DNA of 64,000 bases from Cryobacterium tagatosivorans (GTDB taxonomy: Bacteria > Actinomycetota > Actinomycetes > Actinomycetales > Microbacteriaceae): positions 1-64,000 of the forward strand of contig NZ_SOEZ01000069.1 of NCBI RefSeq assembly GCF_004402215.1, in the 5' to 3' direction. Below the pieces are notes generated by a model. The model was not told where the DNA came from. It made no database searches and saw only the letters and a program-made list of their open reading frames with translations. Numbering within the stretch: position 1 is the first letter of the stretch; every line of letters begins with the position of its first letter. Below are positions 42,250-50,511 of the stretch, piece by piece. Made by a program: the position numbers and the translations under genes.

Positions 42250-42312
42250 CCGCGAAACCGCAGTTGTGCACGTTATGAGCGCCGTTTAGCGCGCACAACT
42301 GCGTTTTCGCGG
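42250..42312. repeat. 63-bp hairpin of a second family
   Basis: CCGCGAAACCGCAGTTGTGC at the left pairs with GCACAACTGCGTTTTCGCGG at the right, with one mismatch and a central AT-richer loop. It has the same 63-bp size and the same convergent position as the element at 21313/30923/55404 but an unrelated sequence. Only one copy is in the window. Confidence 0.7.
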
Positions 42313-42316
42313 TGGG

Positions 42317-42811
42317 TTAGGGCGCGGGCGGGAGGGTGACGTCTTCGGCGCCGAGGCACTCGCCGGTCGCCGGGATGCTCGATACGGCGCCGGTCAGGTC
42401 CACCAGGACCGTGGAGCCGCTCACCTTCTCCGAGTCGACGACGAGTTCGGTCGCCGGGTCGCGCCCGAACGTCGTGTAGCGGTAGAGCGGCGCGTCCGAG
42501 TCGTCCTCGATCCAGTCGACGCCGTTGATGCTGATGCAGGGCAGGGTCGTCGGACCGGGAACCTCGACGCCGCAGTGCAGCAGCACGACGGCCGGATCGC
42601 CCCACGCGCCGGTCGCCTGCGCGTTCGTCTCGCGTTCGGGCAGGTCGGCCACGGCCGCCGGTAGGTGCACGACCAGGTCCGCGCAGGCCGGGTTCACGGC
42701 ATCCGCGGCGGGTTCGAGGGGGACGATCGCGACGCAGCCGGTGAGCGCAACGGTGGCCGCGAGAAGGGCGAGCACGGCGGCCGCGCGCGGCGCCGGGAAT
42801 CTGGAAGTCAT
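42317..42811 (-). CDS. DUF3515 lipoprotein
   Basis: A 164-residue protein with a lipoprotein signal: VLALLAATVALTGC, lipobox Cys at about 26. The mature part has the DUF3515 pattern CADLVVHLPAAVADLPERET, ALLHCGV-type (VVLLHCGVEVPG) and NGVDWIEDDSD, with conserved cysteines that probably form a disulfide outside the cell. A TAGCCT box lies 7 nt before the ATG. In actinobacteria this gene sits between ddl and thiL; its role is unknown. Confidence 0.85.
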   Translation of the reverse strand: MTSRFPAPRAAAVLALLAATVALTGCVAIVPLEPAADAVNPACADLVVHLPAAVADLPERETNAQATGAWGDPAVVLLHCGVEVPGPTTLPCISINGVDWIEDDSDAPLYRYTTFGRDPATELVVDSEKVSGSTVLVDLTGAVSSIPATGECLGAEDVTLPPAP

Positions 42812-42836
42812 CGCATTCAGGCTACCGTTTGATGCA
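42811..42836. promoter_or_regulatory. Overlapping divergent leaderless promoters, DUF3515 and thiL
   Basis: Within 24 bp between the two ATGs lie TAGCCT (minus strand, 7 nt before ATG 42811) and TACCGT (plus strand, 7 nt before ATG 42836). The two -10 boxes overlap back to back, so the polymerases should compete. Confidence 0.45.
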
Positions 42837-43843
42837 TGACGAATGCTGCGGGCGCGAAGGCGACCACAACCGAGACGCTCGCCGGGCTGAGCGAGGGTGA
42901 GGTGCTCGCCCGCATCTTCCCCCGGCTGCCCGCCGCGGATGCCGCCGTGGTCGGCCCCGGCGACGACGCCGCCGTCATCGCGGCCCCCGACGGGCGGTAC
43001 GTCGTCACGACGGACATGATGATCCACGGCCCCGACTTCCGGCTGGCCTGGTCCACCCCGCACGACCTGGGCTGGAAGGCGGCGGCGACGAACCTGTCGG
43101 ATGTCGCGGCCATGGGCGCCAGGCCGACCGCCCTGGTCGTGGCCATCGCCGCGCCGCCGCACACGCCGATCACGGTGATCGAGGGCATCGCGGACGGCCT
43201 GCGCGACTGCTGCGAGGCGCTCGCGCCCGGCTGCGGAGTCGTCGGCGGCGACCTGTCGGCCTCGGACACGCTGACGATCGCGGTGACCGCCTTCGGCGAT
43301 CTGGAGGGCCGTGCGCCCGTGCTGCGGTCGGGTGCGCGCCCCGGCGACGTCGTCGCGCTCGCGGGCGGACTCGGCGACGCGGGCGCCGGCCTCGAGTTGC
43401 TGTTCCGGCGTGCCGTCGACGCCGAGGGGCACCCGAACGCCGAACTCGCCGCGGCGCTTCGGGAGACGCACCCCGAACAGCTCGCCGCGCAGTTCACCCC
43501 CGTGCCGCCGCTCGAGTGCGGCCCGGCCGCCGCGCGTGCCGGGGCGACGGCGATGCTGGACGTGTCCGACGGACTGGCCCTCGACGGCGGACGCCTGGCC
43601 CGGGCCAGCGGCGTGGCGATCGACTTCGACTCCGCGGCCCTGGGCGACCGGATCGAACTGGCCCTCGGCGGTGGCGAAGACCACGGCCTGCTCGCCACCT
43701 TCCCGCCGGGAACGGTCCTCCCCGACGGCTTCCGCGCCCTCGGCGTGGTCACCGCCGGTGCCGGGGCCATCCTCGTCGACGGTGCCCCGCACACCCAGAA
43801 CGGCTGGGACCCCTACCGCGGCTGGGACGGCGCTGCCGGCTAG
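42836..43843 (+). CDS. thiL: Thiamine-monophosphate kinase
   Basis: A 335-residue PurM/SelD-fold kinase that phosphorylates thiamine monophosphate to the diphosphate cofactor. It has the N-terminal LSEGEVLARIFPRLP, VVGPGDDAAVIAAPDG (ATP/Mg site), TTDMMIHGPDFRLAWSTPHD, KAAATNLSDVAAMGARPTAL and C-terminal AMLDVSDGLALDGGRLARAS and GGGEDHGLLATF. Complete. Likely leaderless. It converges with rsmD at a 7-bp gap. Confidence 0.93.
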   Translation: MTNAAGAKATTTETLAGLSEGEVLARIFPRLPAADAAVVGPGDDAAVIAAPDGRYVVTTDMMIHGPDFRLAWSTPHDLGWKAAATNLSDVAAMGARPTALVVAIAAPPHTPITVIEGIADGLRDCCEALAPGCGVVGGDLSASDTLTIAVTAFGDLEGRAPVLRSGARPGDVVALAGGLGDAGAGLELLFRRAVDAEGHPNAELAAALRETHPEQLAAQFTPVPPLECGPAAARAGATAMLDVSDGLALDGGRLARASGVAIDFDSAALGDRIELALGGGEDHGLLATFPPGTVLPDGFRALGVVTAGAGAILVDGAPHTQNGWDPYRGWDGAAG

Positions 43844-43850
43844 CGAGGTG

Positions 43851-44423
43851 TCAGGGGACGGCGGGGGACGCGGTCCAGACGGTGGTGTCGCCGTAGTCCT
43901 TGCGGCGCTCCAGGCGCAGGCCGGGGCCCCAGGCGGGCTCGGGGGAGCGGGAGCCCCGCTCCACGACGACGACGGCGTCCTCGTCGAGCAGGGGCGCCAG
44001 CGCGGCCAGGTTGCCGGCGAGCTCGGTCTCGGGAAGGTCGTAGGGCGGGTCGAGGAATACGAGGTCGAAGCCCTCCCCGGTCGAGGCCAGGAACGGCTGC
44101 ACCGACTGGCCGGAGACGAGGATCTTGAGCGAGCCGCCGGAGGGCGCCGCCCGCAACAGCGCCGCCACGTTCTTCTTGCACAGCTGTGCCGCCGCGAAGT
44201 TCTTCTCGACCAGGGTGACCACCCGGGCGCCGCGGCTGGCGGCCTCCAGGCCGAGGGCACCCGACCCCGCGTAGAGGTCGAGCACGCGCGCGCCGCGCAC
44301 GGCGTCGCGGGCGTCGAGCGCGGAGAAGATCGCCTCGCGCACCCGGTCGCTCGTGGGCCGGGTGCCGGCCTTCGGCACTGCCAGGGTCAGAGAGCCGGCA
44401 AACCCGGCGATAATTCGCGTCAT
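43851..44423 (-). CDS. rsmD: 16S rRNA (guanine-N2-966)-methyltransferase
   Basis: A 190-residue SAM-dependent enzyme methylating G966 of 16S rRNA. RIIAGFAGSLTLAVPKAGTR and PTSDRVREAIFSALDA are the N-terminal family motifs, VLDLYAGSGALGLEAASRGA binds SAM, and LVFLDPPYDLP is the catalytic DPPY motif. TAGGCT lies 9 nt before the ATG with a GAGAAGAG between, so either a short leader or an SD applies. coaD, its usual partner, is 3.2 kb away on the other strand. Confidence 0.93.
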   Translation of the reverse strand: MTRIIAGFAGSLTLAVPKAGTRPTSDRVREAIFSALDARDAVRGARVLDLYAGSGALGLEAASRGARVVTLVEKNFAAAQLCKKNVAALLRAAPSGGSLKILVSGQSVQPFLASTGEGFDLVFLDPPYDLPETELAGNLAALAPLLDEDAVVVVERGSRSPEPAWGPGLRLERRKDYGDTTVWTASPAVP

Positions 44424-44485
44424 CTCTTCTCGAGCCTATCGCCCGGCGGGTACGGGGAGCGCGGCCGGGATGTCAGGATGGAGTC

Positions 44486-45277
44486 ATGACTGCCTCCTCG
44501 CCGATCAGCCAGACCGTGCTCGACTCCCTCTGGGACTTCACCGACCCGGCAGCATCCGCCGAGAGATTCCGCAGCGCCGCTGCCGACGGCGAGCTCGATG
44601 ATGCGGCGGCGGCCGTGCTGGCCACCCAGGCGGCGCGCGCCCTCGGCCTGCAGGGCAGGTTCGACGAGGGGCACGCCGTGCTCGACGAGGTCGCCGGCGC
44701 CTCCGATCCGGCCTCCGAGCGGGCCTCCGACCGGCCCTCCGCCCACGTGCTGGCCCGGGTGGCCCTCGAGCGTGGACGCCTCCTCCGCTCGGCCGGGCAG
44801 GCCGAGGAATCCGTGCCCTTCTTCACCCTGGCCGCGCGCGAGGCCGCAGCCGCCGGCGCCCAGTTCCTCGCGCTCGACGCCCTGCACATGCTCGCGCTCT
44901 CCGATGCCGGGCACGAGGAAGAGTGGGCCGCCGAGGGGCTCCTCGTGCTGGCGAAGGCCGCGGATGATCGCACGCGCCGCTGGGGAGTCTCCCTGCACAA
45001 CAACCTCGCCTGGCACCTGCACGACTCCGGGCGTCCCGCTGAGGCCCTCACCGAGTTCGAGGCGGCGCTGGCCGCGGCCACGGCCGTCGGCACCGCCGAG
45101 CAACGCTTCATCGGACGCTGGGCCGTCGCCCGGTGCCTGCGCACCCTCGGCCGCACGGACGAGGCCCGCGCCATCCAGCAGGAGCTCGCGGCGGAGCGGC
45201 CGGACGACGAGTTCGTGCGCGCCGAACTCGCCGAACTCGCACCGGCGTCAGGGGAGCAGCCTACGATCGAATCATGA
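44486..45277 (+). CDS. TPR-like hypothetical protein
   Basis: A 263-residue all-helical protein with tetratricopeptide-like pairs: residues about 35-70 (AAAVLATQAARALGLQGRFD), 88-115 (ARVALERGRLLRSAGQAEES) and 168-205 (LHNNLAWHLHDSGRPAEALT, then EFEAALAAATAVGTAEQRF). The region 76-86 is a short repeat (SERASDRPSA). It has no signal, membrane or enzymatic motif and is probably a cytosolic scaffold. Its stop overlaps the recG start (ATGA), so recG translation may be coupled to it. Confidence 0.7.
   Translation: MTASSPISQTVLDSLWDFTDPAASAERFRSAAADGELDDAAAAVLATQAARALGLQGRFDEGHAVLDEVAGASDPASERASDRPSAHVLARVALERGRLLRSAGQAEESVPFFTLAAREAAAAGAQFLALDALHMLALSDAGHEEEWAAEGLLVLAKAADDRTRRWGVSLHNNLAWHLHDSGRPAEALTEFEAALAAATAVGTAEQRFIGRWAVARCLRTLGRTDEARAIQQELAAERPDDEFVRAELAELAPASGEQPTIES
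45262..45273 (+). promoter_or_regulatory. Possible internal leaderless promoter for recG
   Basis: TACGAT at 45262-45267 is 6 nt before ATG 45274, inside the last codons of the TPR-like gene. Confidence 0.4.
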
Positions 45278-47550
45278 CCGGATCGGATGCCGCCGCTGCG
45301 CACGGTGCCGCTGCGCACGGTGCCGCTGCGCGCGGCACGGATGCCTCCGCCCCGGTCACCCTGGACAGCAAGCTGCAGAACGTGCTCGGCGGGCGCACCG
45401 CCACCGCGCTCGCGAAGGCGTTCGGCGTCGCCACGGTCGGCGACCTGCTCAGCCACTACCCGCGCCGCTACGCCCGCCGCGGCGAGCTCACCGCGCTGAG
45501 CCAGCTGCCCGTCGACGAGAACGTCACGATCGTCGCCGAGGTCCTCGAGGTGCGCGAACGCAGCATGAAGGCCCGGCGTGGGTCCATCCTCGAGGTCAAG
45601 ATCTCCGACGGCAAGGGCATCCTCACCCTCACCTTCTTCAACCAGGCCTGGCGCTCCCGGGAACTGTCGCCGGGGGTACGCGGCATCTTCGCCGGCAAGG
45701 TCTCCGACTACCGCGGGAACCTGCAACTGGCCCACCCCGACTACCAGCTCTTCGACGCCGAATCGGATGCCGCGCCACTGGACGCGACCGCCGCCAGGCG
45801 CTGGGCCGAAGCGCCGATCCCGATCTACCCCGCCACCGGGACGGTCGCGAGCTGGCAGGTGCAGAAGTCGATCGAGATCCTGTTGGACAGCCTGGCCGCC
45901 GTGCCGGACCCGCTCCCCGACGACCTGCGCGAGGAACGCGGGCTCCTGGCGCACAGCGCCGCCCTGGAGAAGATCCACCGGCCGCAGTCCGACACGGACT
46001 GGGACGCGGCCAGGGACACCCTCCGCTTCACCGAGGCGTTCGTTCTGCAGTGCGCGCTCGTGCAGCAGCACACCGTCCTCCGCGAGCGGCGCACCACCCC
46101 CCGGGTCCCCGTGCCCGGCGGCTTCCTCGAACGCTTCGACGCCGCGCTTTCATTCCGGCTCACCGCCGACCAGGACACCGTCGGCGCCGAGATCGCCCGC
46201 GACATCGCGCAGACCGCACCGATGAACCGGCTCGTGCAGGGCGAGGTCGGCTCCGGCAAGACGGTGGTCGCCCTCCGGGCCATGCTCGCCGTCGCCGACA
46301 GCGGCGGACAGGCCGCCCTCCTCGCCCCGACCGAGGTGCTCGCCGGGCAGCACCTCCGCTCGATCGTGGCCACCCTCGGACCGGACCTCGCCCCGGACCT
46401 CATGCCCGTGCTGCTGACCGGGCAGCTGCCGGTCGCCGACCGCCGCCGGGCCCTGCTCCGGATGGTCTCCGGCCAGGCTCGGATCGTGATCGGCACGCAC
46501 GCGCTGCTGGGCGAATCCGTCTCCTTCTTCGACCTCGGCCTCGTCGTCGTCGACGAGCAGCACCGGTTCGGGGTCGACCAGCGCGAGGCCCTGCGCCTCA
46601 AGGGCGCCATCCCGCCGCACGTGCTCGTGCTCACCGCCACCCCGATCCCGCGCACGATCGCGATGACCGTGTTCGGTGACCTGGATGTCAGCACGATCGC
46701 CATGCTCCCGGCCGGACGCGCCGGAATCGAGAGCTTCGTCGTGCCGCTGGCCGACAAACCGACCTGGGCGCTCCGCGTCTGGGACCGGCTCGCCGAAGAA
46801 CTCGCGCTCGGCCGCCAGGCCTTCGTCGTCTGCCCGGCGATCGCCCCGAAGCAGCCCGAGGAAGGCGAAACGATCGAGGGGGCGACGATCGACGGCGGCG
46901 CCAGGCCCGCCGGCGCCACGCCCGCCGATGCCGCCGCGCCGACCTCGGTCGAGACCCTGCTCGAGGAGCTCAAGCGCAAGCCGGCCCTCGCGTCGGCCCG
47001 GATCGCCCCGCTGCACGGCCGCATGACGAGCGAGCAGAAGGACCAGACCATGCGCGCGTTCGCCGCCGGCGAGATCGACGTGCTCGTCGCGACGACCGTC
47101 ATCGAGGTCGGCGTCGACGTCGCCAACGCCTCGGCCATGGTGGTGATGGATGCCGACCGGTTCGGCGTCTCGCAGCTGCACCAGCTGCGCGGCAGAGTGG
47201 GCCGCGGCGGGGTGCCCGGGCTCTGCCTGCTCGTCACCACGGCCGAGTCCGGGTCGCTCGCGCGCGACCGCGTCGAAGCCGTCGCGGCCACCCTCGACGG
47301 CTTCGAACTGGCCCAGGTCGACCTGGAACTTCGCCAGGAGGGCGACGTGCTCGGCAGCATCCAGTCCGGCGGCCGGTCCTCGCTCCGGCTGCTGCGCGTC
47401 GCCACCGACGGCGACCTGATCGCGGAGGCCCGTGCCTACGCGCAGCGCCTCATCGGCGGCGACCCCGCCCTCCGCAGCGTCCCGCCGCTGCAGGAGGCGG
47501 TCCGGCGCCGGCTCGACGACTCGGAGCGGGCCTCGCTGAGCAAGGGCTGA
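45274..47550 (+). CDS. recG: ATP-dependent DNA helicase RecG
   Basis: A 758-residue superfamily 2 helicase that regresses stalled forks and branch-migrates junctions. The wedge OB domain (YPRRYARRGELTALSQLPVD, KGILTLTFFNQAWRSRELSP) precedes Walker A GEVGSGKTVVALRAMLAVAD, the DEQH box VVVDEQHRFGVDQREAL, motif III LTATPIPRTIAMTVFGDLDV and the C-terminal motifs (TTVIEVGVDVANASAMVVMD, QLRGRVGRGG). An N-terminal AHGAAAHGAAARG repeat (24-bp duplicated DNA at 45299-45330) is not family-typical. An insertion of about 35 residues rich in Ala/Gly/Thr (46858-46950) separates helicase motifs. Complete. Confidence 0.94.
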   Translation: MTGSDAAAAHGAAAHGAAARGTDASAPVTLDSKLQNVLGGRTATALAKAFGVATVGDLLSHYPRRYARRGELTALSQLPVDENVTIVAEVLEVRERSMKARRGSILEVKISDGKGILTLTFFNQAWRSRELSPGVRGIFAGKVSDYRGNLQLAHPDYQLFDAESDAAPLDATAARRWAEAPIPIYPATGTVASWQVQKSIEILLDSLAAVPDPLPDDLREERGLLAHSAALEKIHRPQSDTDWDAARDTLRFTEAFVLQCALVQQHTVLRERRTTPRVPVPGGFLERFDAALSFRLTADQDTVGAEIARDIAQTAPMNRLVQGEVGSGKTVVALRAMLAVADSGGQAALLAPTEVLAGQHLRSIVATLGPDLAPDLMPVLLTGQLPVADRRRALLRMVSGQARIVIGTHALLGESVSFFDLGLVVVDEQHRFGVDQREALRLKGAIPPHVLVLTATPIPRTIAMTVFGDLDVSTIAMLPAGRAGIESFVVPLADKPTWALRVWDRLAEELALGRQAFVVCPAIAPKQPEEGETIEGATIDGGARPAGATPADAAAPTSVETLLEELKRKPALASARIAPLHGRMTSEQKDQTMRAFAAGEIDVLVATTVIEVGVDVANASAMVVMDADRFGVSQLHQLRGRVGRGGVPGLCLLVTTAESGSLARDRVEAVAATLDGFELAQVDLELRQEGDVLGSIQSGGRSSLRLLRVATDGDLIAEARAYAQRLIGGDPALRSVPPLQEAVRRRLDDSERASLSKG

Positions 47551-47602
47551 GAGGTCGACGATGAGCTTGCCGGTATCGGCAGCGCCGGGCACGTCGTGGC
47601 GC

Positions 47603-47615
47603 TAGGGTGATTCGT
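47603..47615 (+). promoter_or_regulatory. -10 box of a leaderless coaD transcript
   Basis: TAGGGT at 47603-47608 lies 7 nt before ATG 47616. This favours that ATG over the in-frame GTG at 47607, which overlaps the box. Confidence 0.5.
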
Positions 47616-48104
47616 ATGCGCAGGATCGCCGTCGTCCCTGGATCATTCGACCCCGTCACGCTCGGTCACCTCGACGTGATCGAACGGGCCGCCGGGCTCT
47701 TCGACGAGCTCCACGTGCTCGTCGTGCACAACCCGGCCAAGACCGCCCTGCTGCCCATCACGCAGCGCGTCTCCCTGCTCGAACGGTCGATCCGCGACGC
47801 CGGACTGCCGGGAAACGTCGTCGTCGCGTCCTGGAGCGTCGGCCTGCTCGTCGACTACTGCGTCGAGGTCGGGGCCAGCGTGCTGGTCAAGGGCATCCGG
47901 TCGCAGATCGACGTGGCCTACGAAACGCCGATGGCGATCGTCAACCGCAACCTCGCCGCCGTGGAGACCATCTTCATGCTCCCCGACCCCGCCCACGCGC
48001 ACGTCTCGAGCTCGCTGGTCCGCCAGGTCGCCGGGCTCGGCGGGGACATCTCCCCGTACGTCCCGCCGGCCGTGGCCTCCTACCTCCAGAGGTCGATGGT
48101 ATGA
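47616..48104 (+). CDS. coaD: Phosphopantetheine adenylyltransferase
   Basis: A 162-residue nucleotidyltransferase making dephospho-CoA from phosphopantetheine and ATP. The HxGH motif is in [20 protein letters not shown], substrate residues in [19 protein letters not shown] and the SSSxVR motif in [21 protein letters not shown] chose ATG 47616 because the alternative GTG 47607 overlaps the -10 box. Its stop overlaps the moxR start (ATGA), giving a coaD-moxR-DUF58-transglutaminase transcription unit. Confidence 0.93.
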   Translation: MRRIAVVPGSFDPVTLGHLDVIERAAGLFDELHVLVVHNPAKTALLPITQRVSLLERSIRDAGLPGNVVVASWSVGLLVDYCVEVGASVLVKGIRSQIDVAYETPMAIVNRNLAAVETIFMLPDPAHAHVSSSLVRQVAGLGGDISPYVPPAVASYLQRSMV

Positions 48105-49141
48105 ACGCGTTCCCGACCGGAGTGCCGACGGATTCCGCCGTCGCGCCGGTCGCGCGTGGGGCAACGGTGACGTTCGCGGACGTGGCGAACGCGGGCCGCG
48201 CCATCATCGGCAACGTCGAAATGGTCATCGACGGCAAGCACTCCGCCGTGCAGACGGCGCTTACCGTGCTCCTGGCCGAGGGGCACCTGCTGATCGAGGA
48301 CGTGCCGGGAGTCGGCAAGACCATGCTGGCCAAGGCGCTGGCCAGGTCGGTGGACTGCACGGTCAGCCGCATCCAGTTCACTCCCGACCTGCTGCCCTCC
48401 GATGTGACCGGGGTATCGGTCTTCAACCAGGCAGAGCGCCGGTTCGAATTCAAGCGCGGCGCGGTCTTCGCCAACATCGTGATCGGCGACGAGATCAACC
48501 GAGCCAGCCCCAAGACCCAGTCCGCGCTGCTCGAGTGCATGGAGGAGCGCCAGGTCACCGTGGACGGCACCACGTACCCGCTGGCCAGCCCGTTCACCGT
48601 CGTGGCGACCCAGAACCCGATCGAGATGGAGGGCACGTACGCGCTCCCGGAGGCGCAGCGTGACCGCTTCATGGCCCGGATCTCCATGGGCTACCCCGAC
48701 ACGGACTCCGAGCTGGCCATGCTCGACTCCCGCGACACCACGAGCCCGCTCGCGCTGATCGGGGCCGTCGTGTCCGGGGCGGAACTGCGGGCCATGATGA
48801 CGACCGCGCGCAGCGTCTTCGCCTCCGGCGCGGTCAAGGAATACGCGGTCAACCTCGTGCGCGCCACGCGCGAAGACCGCGACCTCCGGCTCGGCGGCAG
48901 CCCCCGGGCCACCCTCCAGCTGATTCGGGCGGCCAAGGCGCAGGCGGCCCTCCACGGGCGCGAATACGTGCTCCCCGACGATATCGATTCGCTCGCGGTC
49001 GCCGTGCTCGGCCACCGGCTGGTTCCCACCAGCAGGGCGCTCGGACACCACCACCAGGACAGCGGCCCCCTCATCGAGGAGGTCGTCGCGCGGATCGTCG
49101 CCGCGACCCCGGTGCCGGTGGGGTCGCAGGCCCGACCCTGA
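48101..49141 (+). CDS. MoxR-family AAA ATPase
   Basis: A 346-residue AAA+ chaperone-like ATPase. Walker A is in [19 protein letters not shown], Walker B and sensor parts in [20 protein letters not shown] and [20 protein letters not shown]. MoxR proteins activate or mature partner proteins with VWA or DUF58 domains; the DUF58 and transglutaminase-like genes follow immediately (5-bp gap and 14-bp overlap). The three together form a conserved actinobacterial envelope-related operon of unclear role. Start ATG 48101 overlaps the coaD stop. Confidence 0.9.
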   Translation: MNAFPTGVPTDSAVAPVARGATVTFADVANAGRAIIGNVEMVIDGKHSAVQTALTVLLAEGHLLIEDVPGVGKTMLAKALARSVDCTVSRIQFTPDLLPSDVTGVSVFNQAERRFEFKRGAVFANIVIGDEINRASPKTQSALLECMEERQVTVDGTTYPLASPFTVVATQNPIEMEGTYALPEAQRDRFMARISMGYPDTDSELAMLDSRDTTSPLALIGAVVSGAELRAMMTTARSVFASGAVKEYAVNLVRATREDRDLRLGGSPRATLQLIRAAKAQAALHGREYVLPDDIDSLAVAVLGHRLVPTSRALGHHHQDSGPLIEEVVARIVAATPVPVGSQARP

Positions 49142-49146
49142 CGCCC

Positions 49147-50511
49147 ATGTCCGAGCAGCGACGGCGCCTCCGCCCGGTCTGGTTCCCGCGACTCACCCGG
49201 CGCGGCGGGATGTTCCTCGCCGTCGGCGGCGCGCTCTTCCTCAACGCCCTTGTGATCGACCGGCGCGACCTCCTGTTCATCGCCTGCCTGCTCCTGGCCG
49301 TGCCCGTCGTCGCGCTCGTCTACGTCACCGTCCGGCCGGCCACGGTGCAGCTCAGCCGCGCTATCCGGCCCGTGATCGTGCCGGCCGGCAGCGACGCCGT
49401 CGTCGCACTCCGGGTTCGCAACCTCTCCTCCCGTCCCGTTTTCGGAACCCGCTGGCGGGACACGGCGTCGCCGGGGATCACCGTGCCGGCCGGCGTCATA
49501 ATGCCCACGCTCGACCGCTACGAGGGCGGCCCGGACACCGGGGGAGACACCGCGAGGCTCGAATACACCCTCACGCCGCTGCGCCGCGGCGTGTACGACC
49601 TCGGCCCGCTCATGCTCGGGCGCAGCGACCCGTTCGACCTCGCGGTCAGCGAGCGGCCCGTCGGGGAACCCCACGACCTCGTCGTCACGCCCCGGATCAC
49701 CCCGCTGCCCGGCAACGCCCTGAATATCCGCAGCGGGGATGGCTCGATCCACGAGCTGATCCGCCACATCAGCCCCAGCTCCGACGAACTGATCGCCCGC
49801 GAATACCGGCCGGGGGACCCGCTGCGCCGCGTGAACTGGCCGGCCACCGCGCGGCACGGCGAGATCATGGTGCGGCAGGAGGAACAGCGCAGCAACCCGG
49901 CGGCACGCATCATCCTCGACACCACGCTGGCCGGCCGGCCGGCGTACGCGCCCACCGAGGCCGCGGCGCGCACGAGCCGCCACGACCAGGCCTTCGAGGT
50001 CGCCGTCGAACTCACCGCCTGTGTGGCCGTGCACCTTCTCGATGCGGGCTTCCGGGTCGAGCTGGTCGAACTCGGCCCCAGCCAGCTGGCCCCCGCGGCC
50101 GGCGGCGGGCGGGGCGGGCTCCACGGCGACGCCCCCGGCTCCTTCCGGGCCCCGGGCGGCGACCGTCTGCTGCTCGAGGGCCTGGCGAGCATCGTTCCCG
50201 CGCAGCGCGCCGCCGGCAATGCGGCCGAGGGGGCGAGGTCGCGGCGCGCCGCCGTCAGCCGGGGCCTCGGCCTGCTGCCGACCTTCGCCGTACTCGTCGA
50301 CATCGACGCGCAGGATGCCGCAGAGCTCGCCGCGATCCGCGGCCGCTGCGCGCCGGCGGTGGCCTTCGTCATCGACACCATGGGCCGCGGCGCCCTCGAA
50401 CGGCTGCGGGATGCCGGGTGGCGCTGCATCGGGCTGCGCACGCACCGGGACATCCCGGCGGCCTGGGACCAGGCCCGGCAGGAACGGGGTGCCGTCCGTG
50501 ACCTCGCCTGA
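49147..50511 (+). CDS. DUF58 domain membrane protein
   Basis: A 454-residue protein. Two membrane helices (about 20-38 and 43-62: FLAVGGALFLNALVIDR, LLFIACLLLAVPVVALVYVT) are followed by a beta-rich domain and the DUF58 motif REYRPGDPLRRVNWPATARH with GEIMVRQEE. A VWA-like C-terminal region follows (FEVAVELTACVAVHLLDAGF). DUF58 proteins are partners of MoxR ATPases. Its final codons overlap the next gene by 14 nt. Function is inferred only from context: a MoxR-dependent membrane complex with the transglutaminase-like protein. Confidence 0.85.
   Translation: MSEQRRRLRPVWFPRLTRRGGMFLAVGGALFLNALVIDRRDLLFIACLLLAVPVVALVYVTVRPATVQLSRAIRPVIVPAGSDAVVALRVRNLSSRPVFGTRWRDTASPGITVPAGVIMPTLDRYEGGPDTGGDTARLEYTLTPLRRGVYDLGPLMLGRSDPFDLAVSERPVGEPHDLVVTPRITPLPGNALNIRSGDGSIHELIRHISPSSDELIAREYRPGDPLRRVNWPATARHGEIMVRQEEQRSNPAARIILDTTLAGRPAYAPTEAAARTSRHDQAFEVAVELTACVAVHLLDAGFRVELVELGPSQLAPAAGGGRGGLHGDAPGSFRAPGGDRLLLEGLASIVPAQRAAGNAAEGARSRRAAVSRGLGLLPTFAVLVDIDAQDAAELAAIRGRCAPAVAFVIDTMGRGALERLRDAGWRCIGLRTHRDIPAAWDQARQERGAVRDLA

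Noticed and set aside
42812-44260. Long minus-strand frame running through thiL and rsmD into the DUF3515 gene
   Set aside because: thiL and rsmD are clear; only the part from ATG 42811 with a lipoprotein signal is real.
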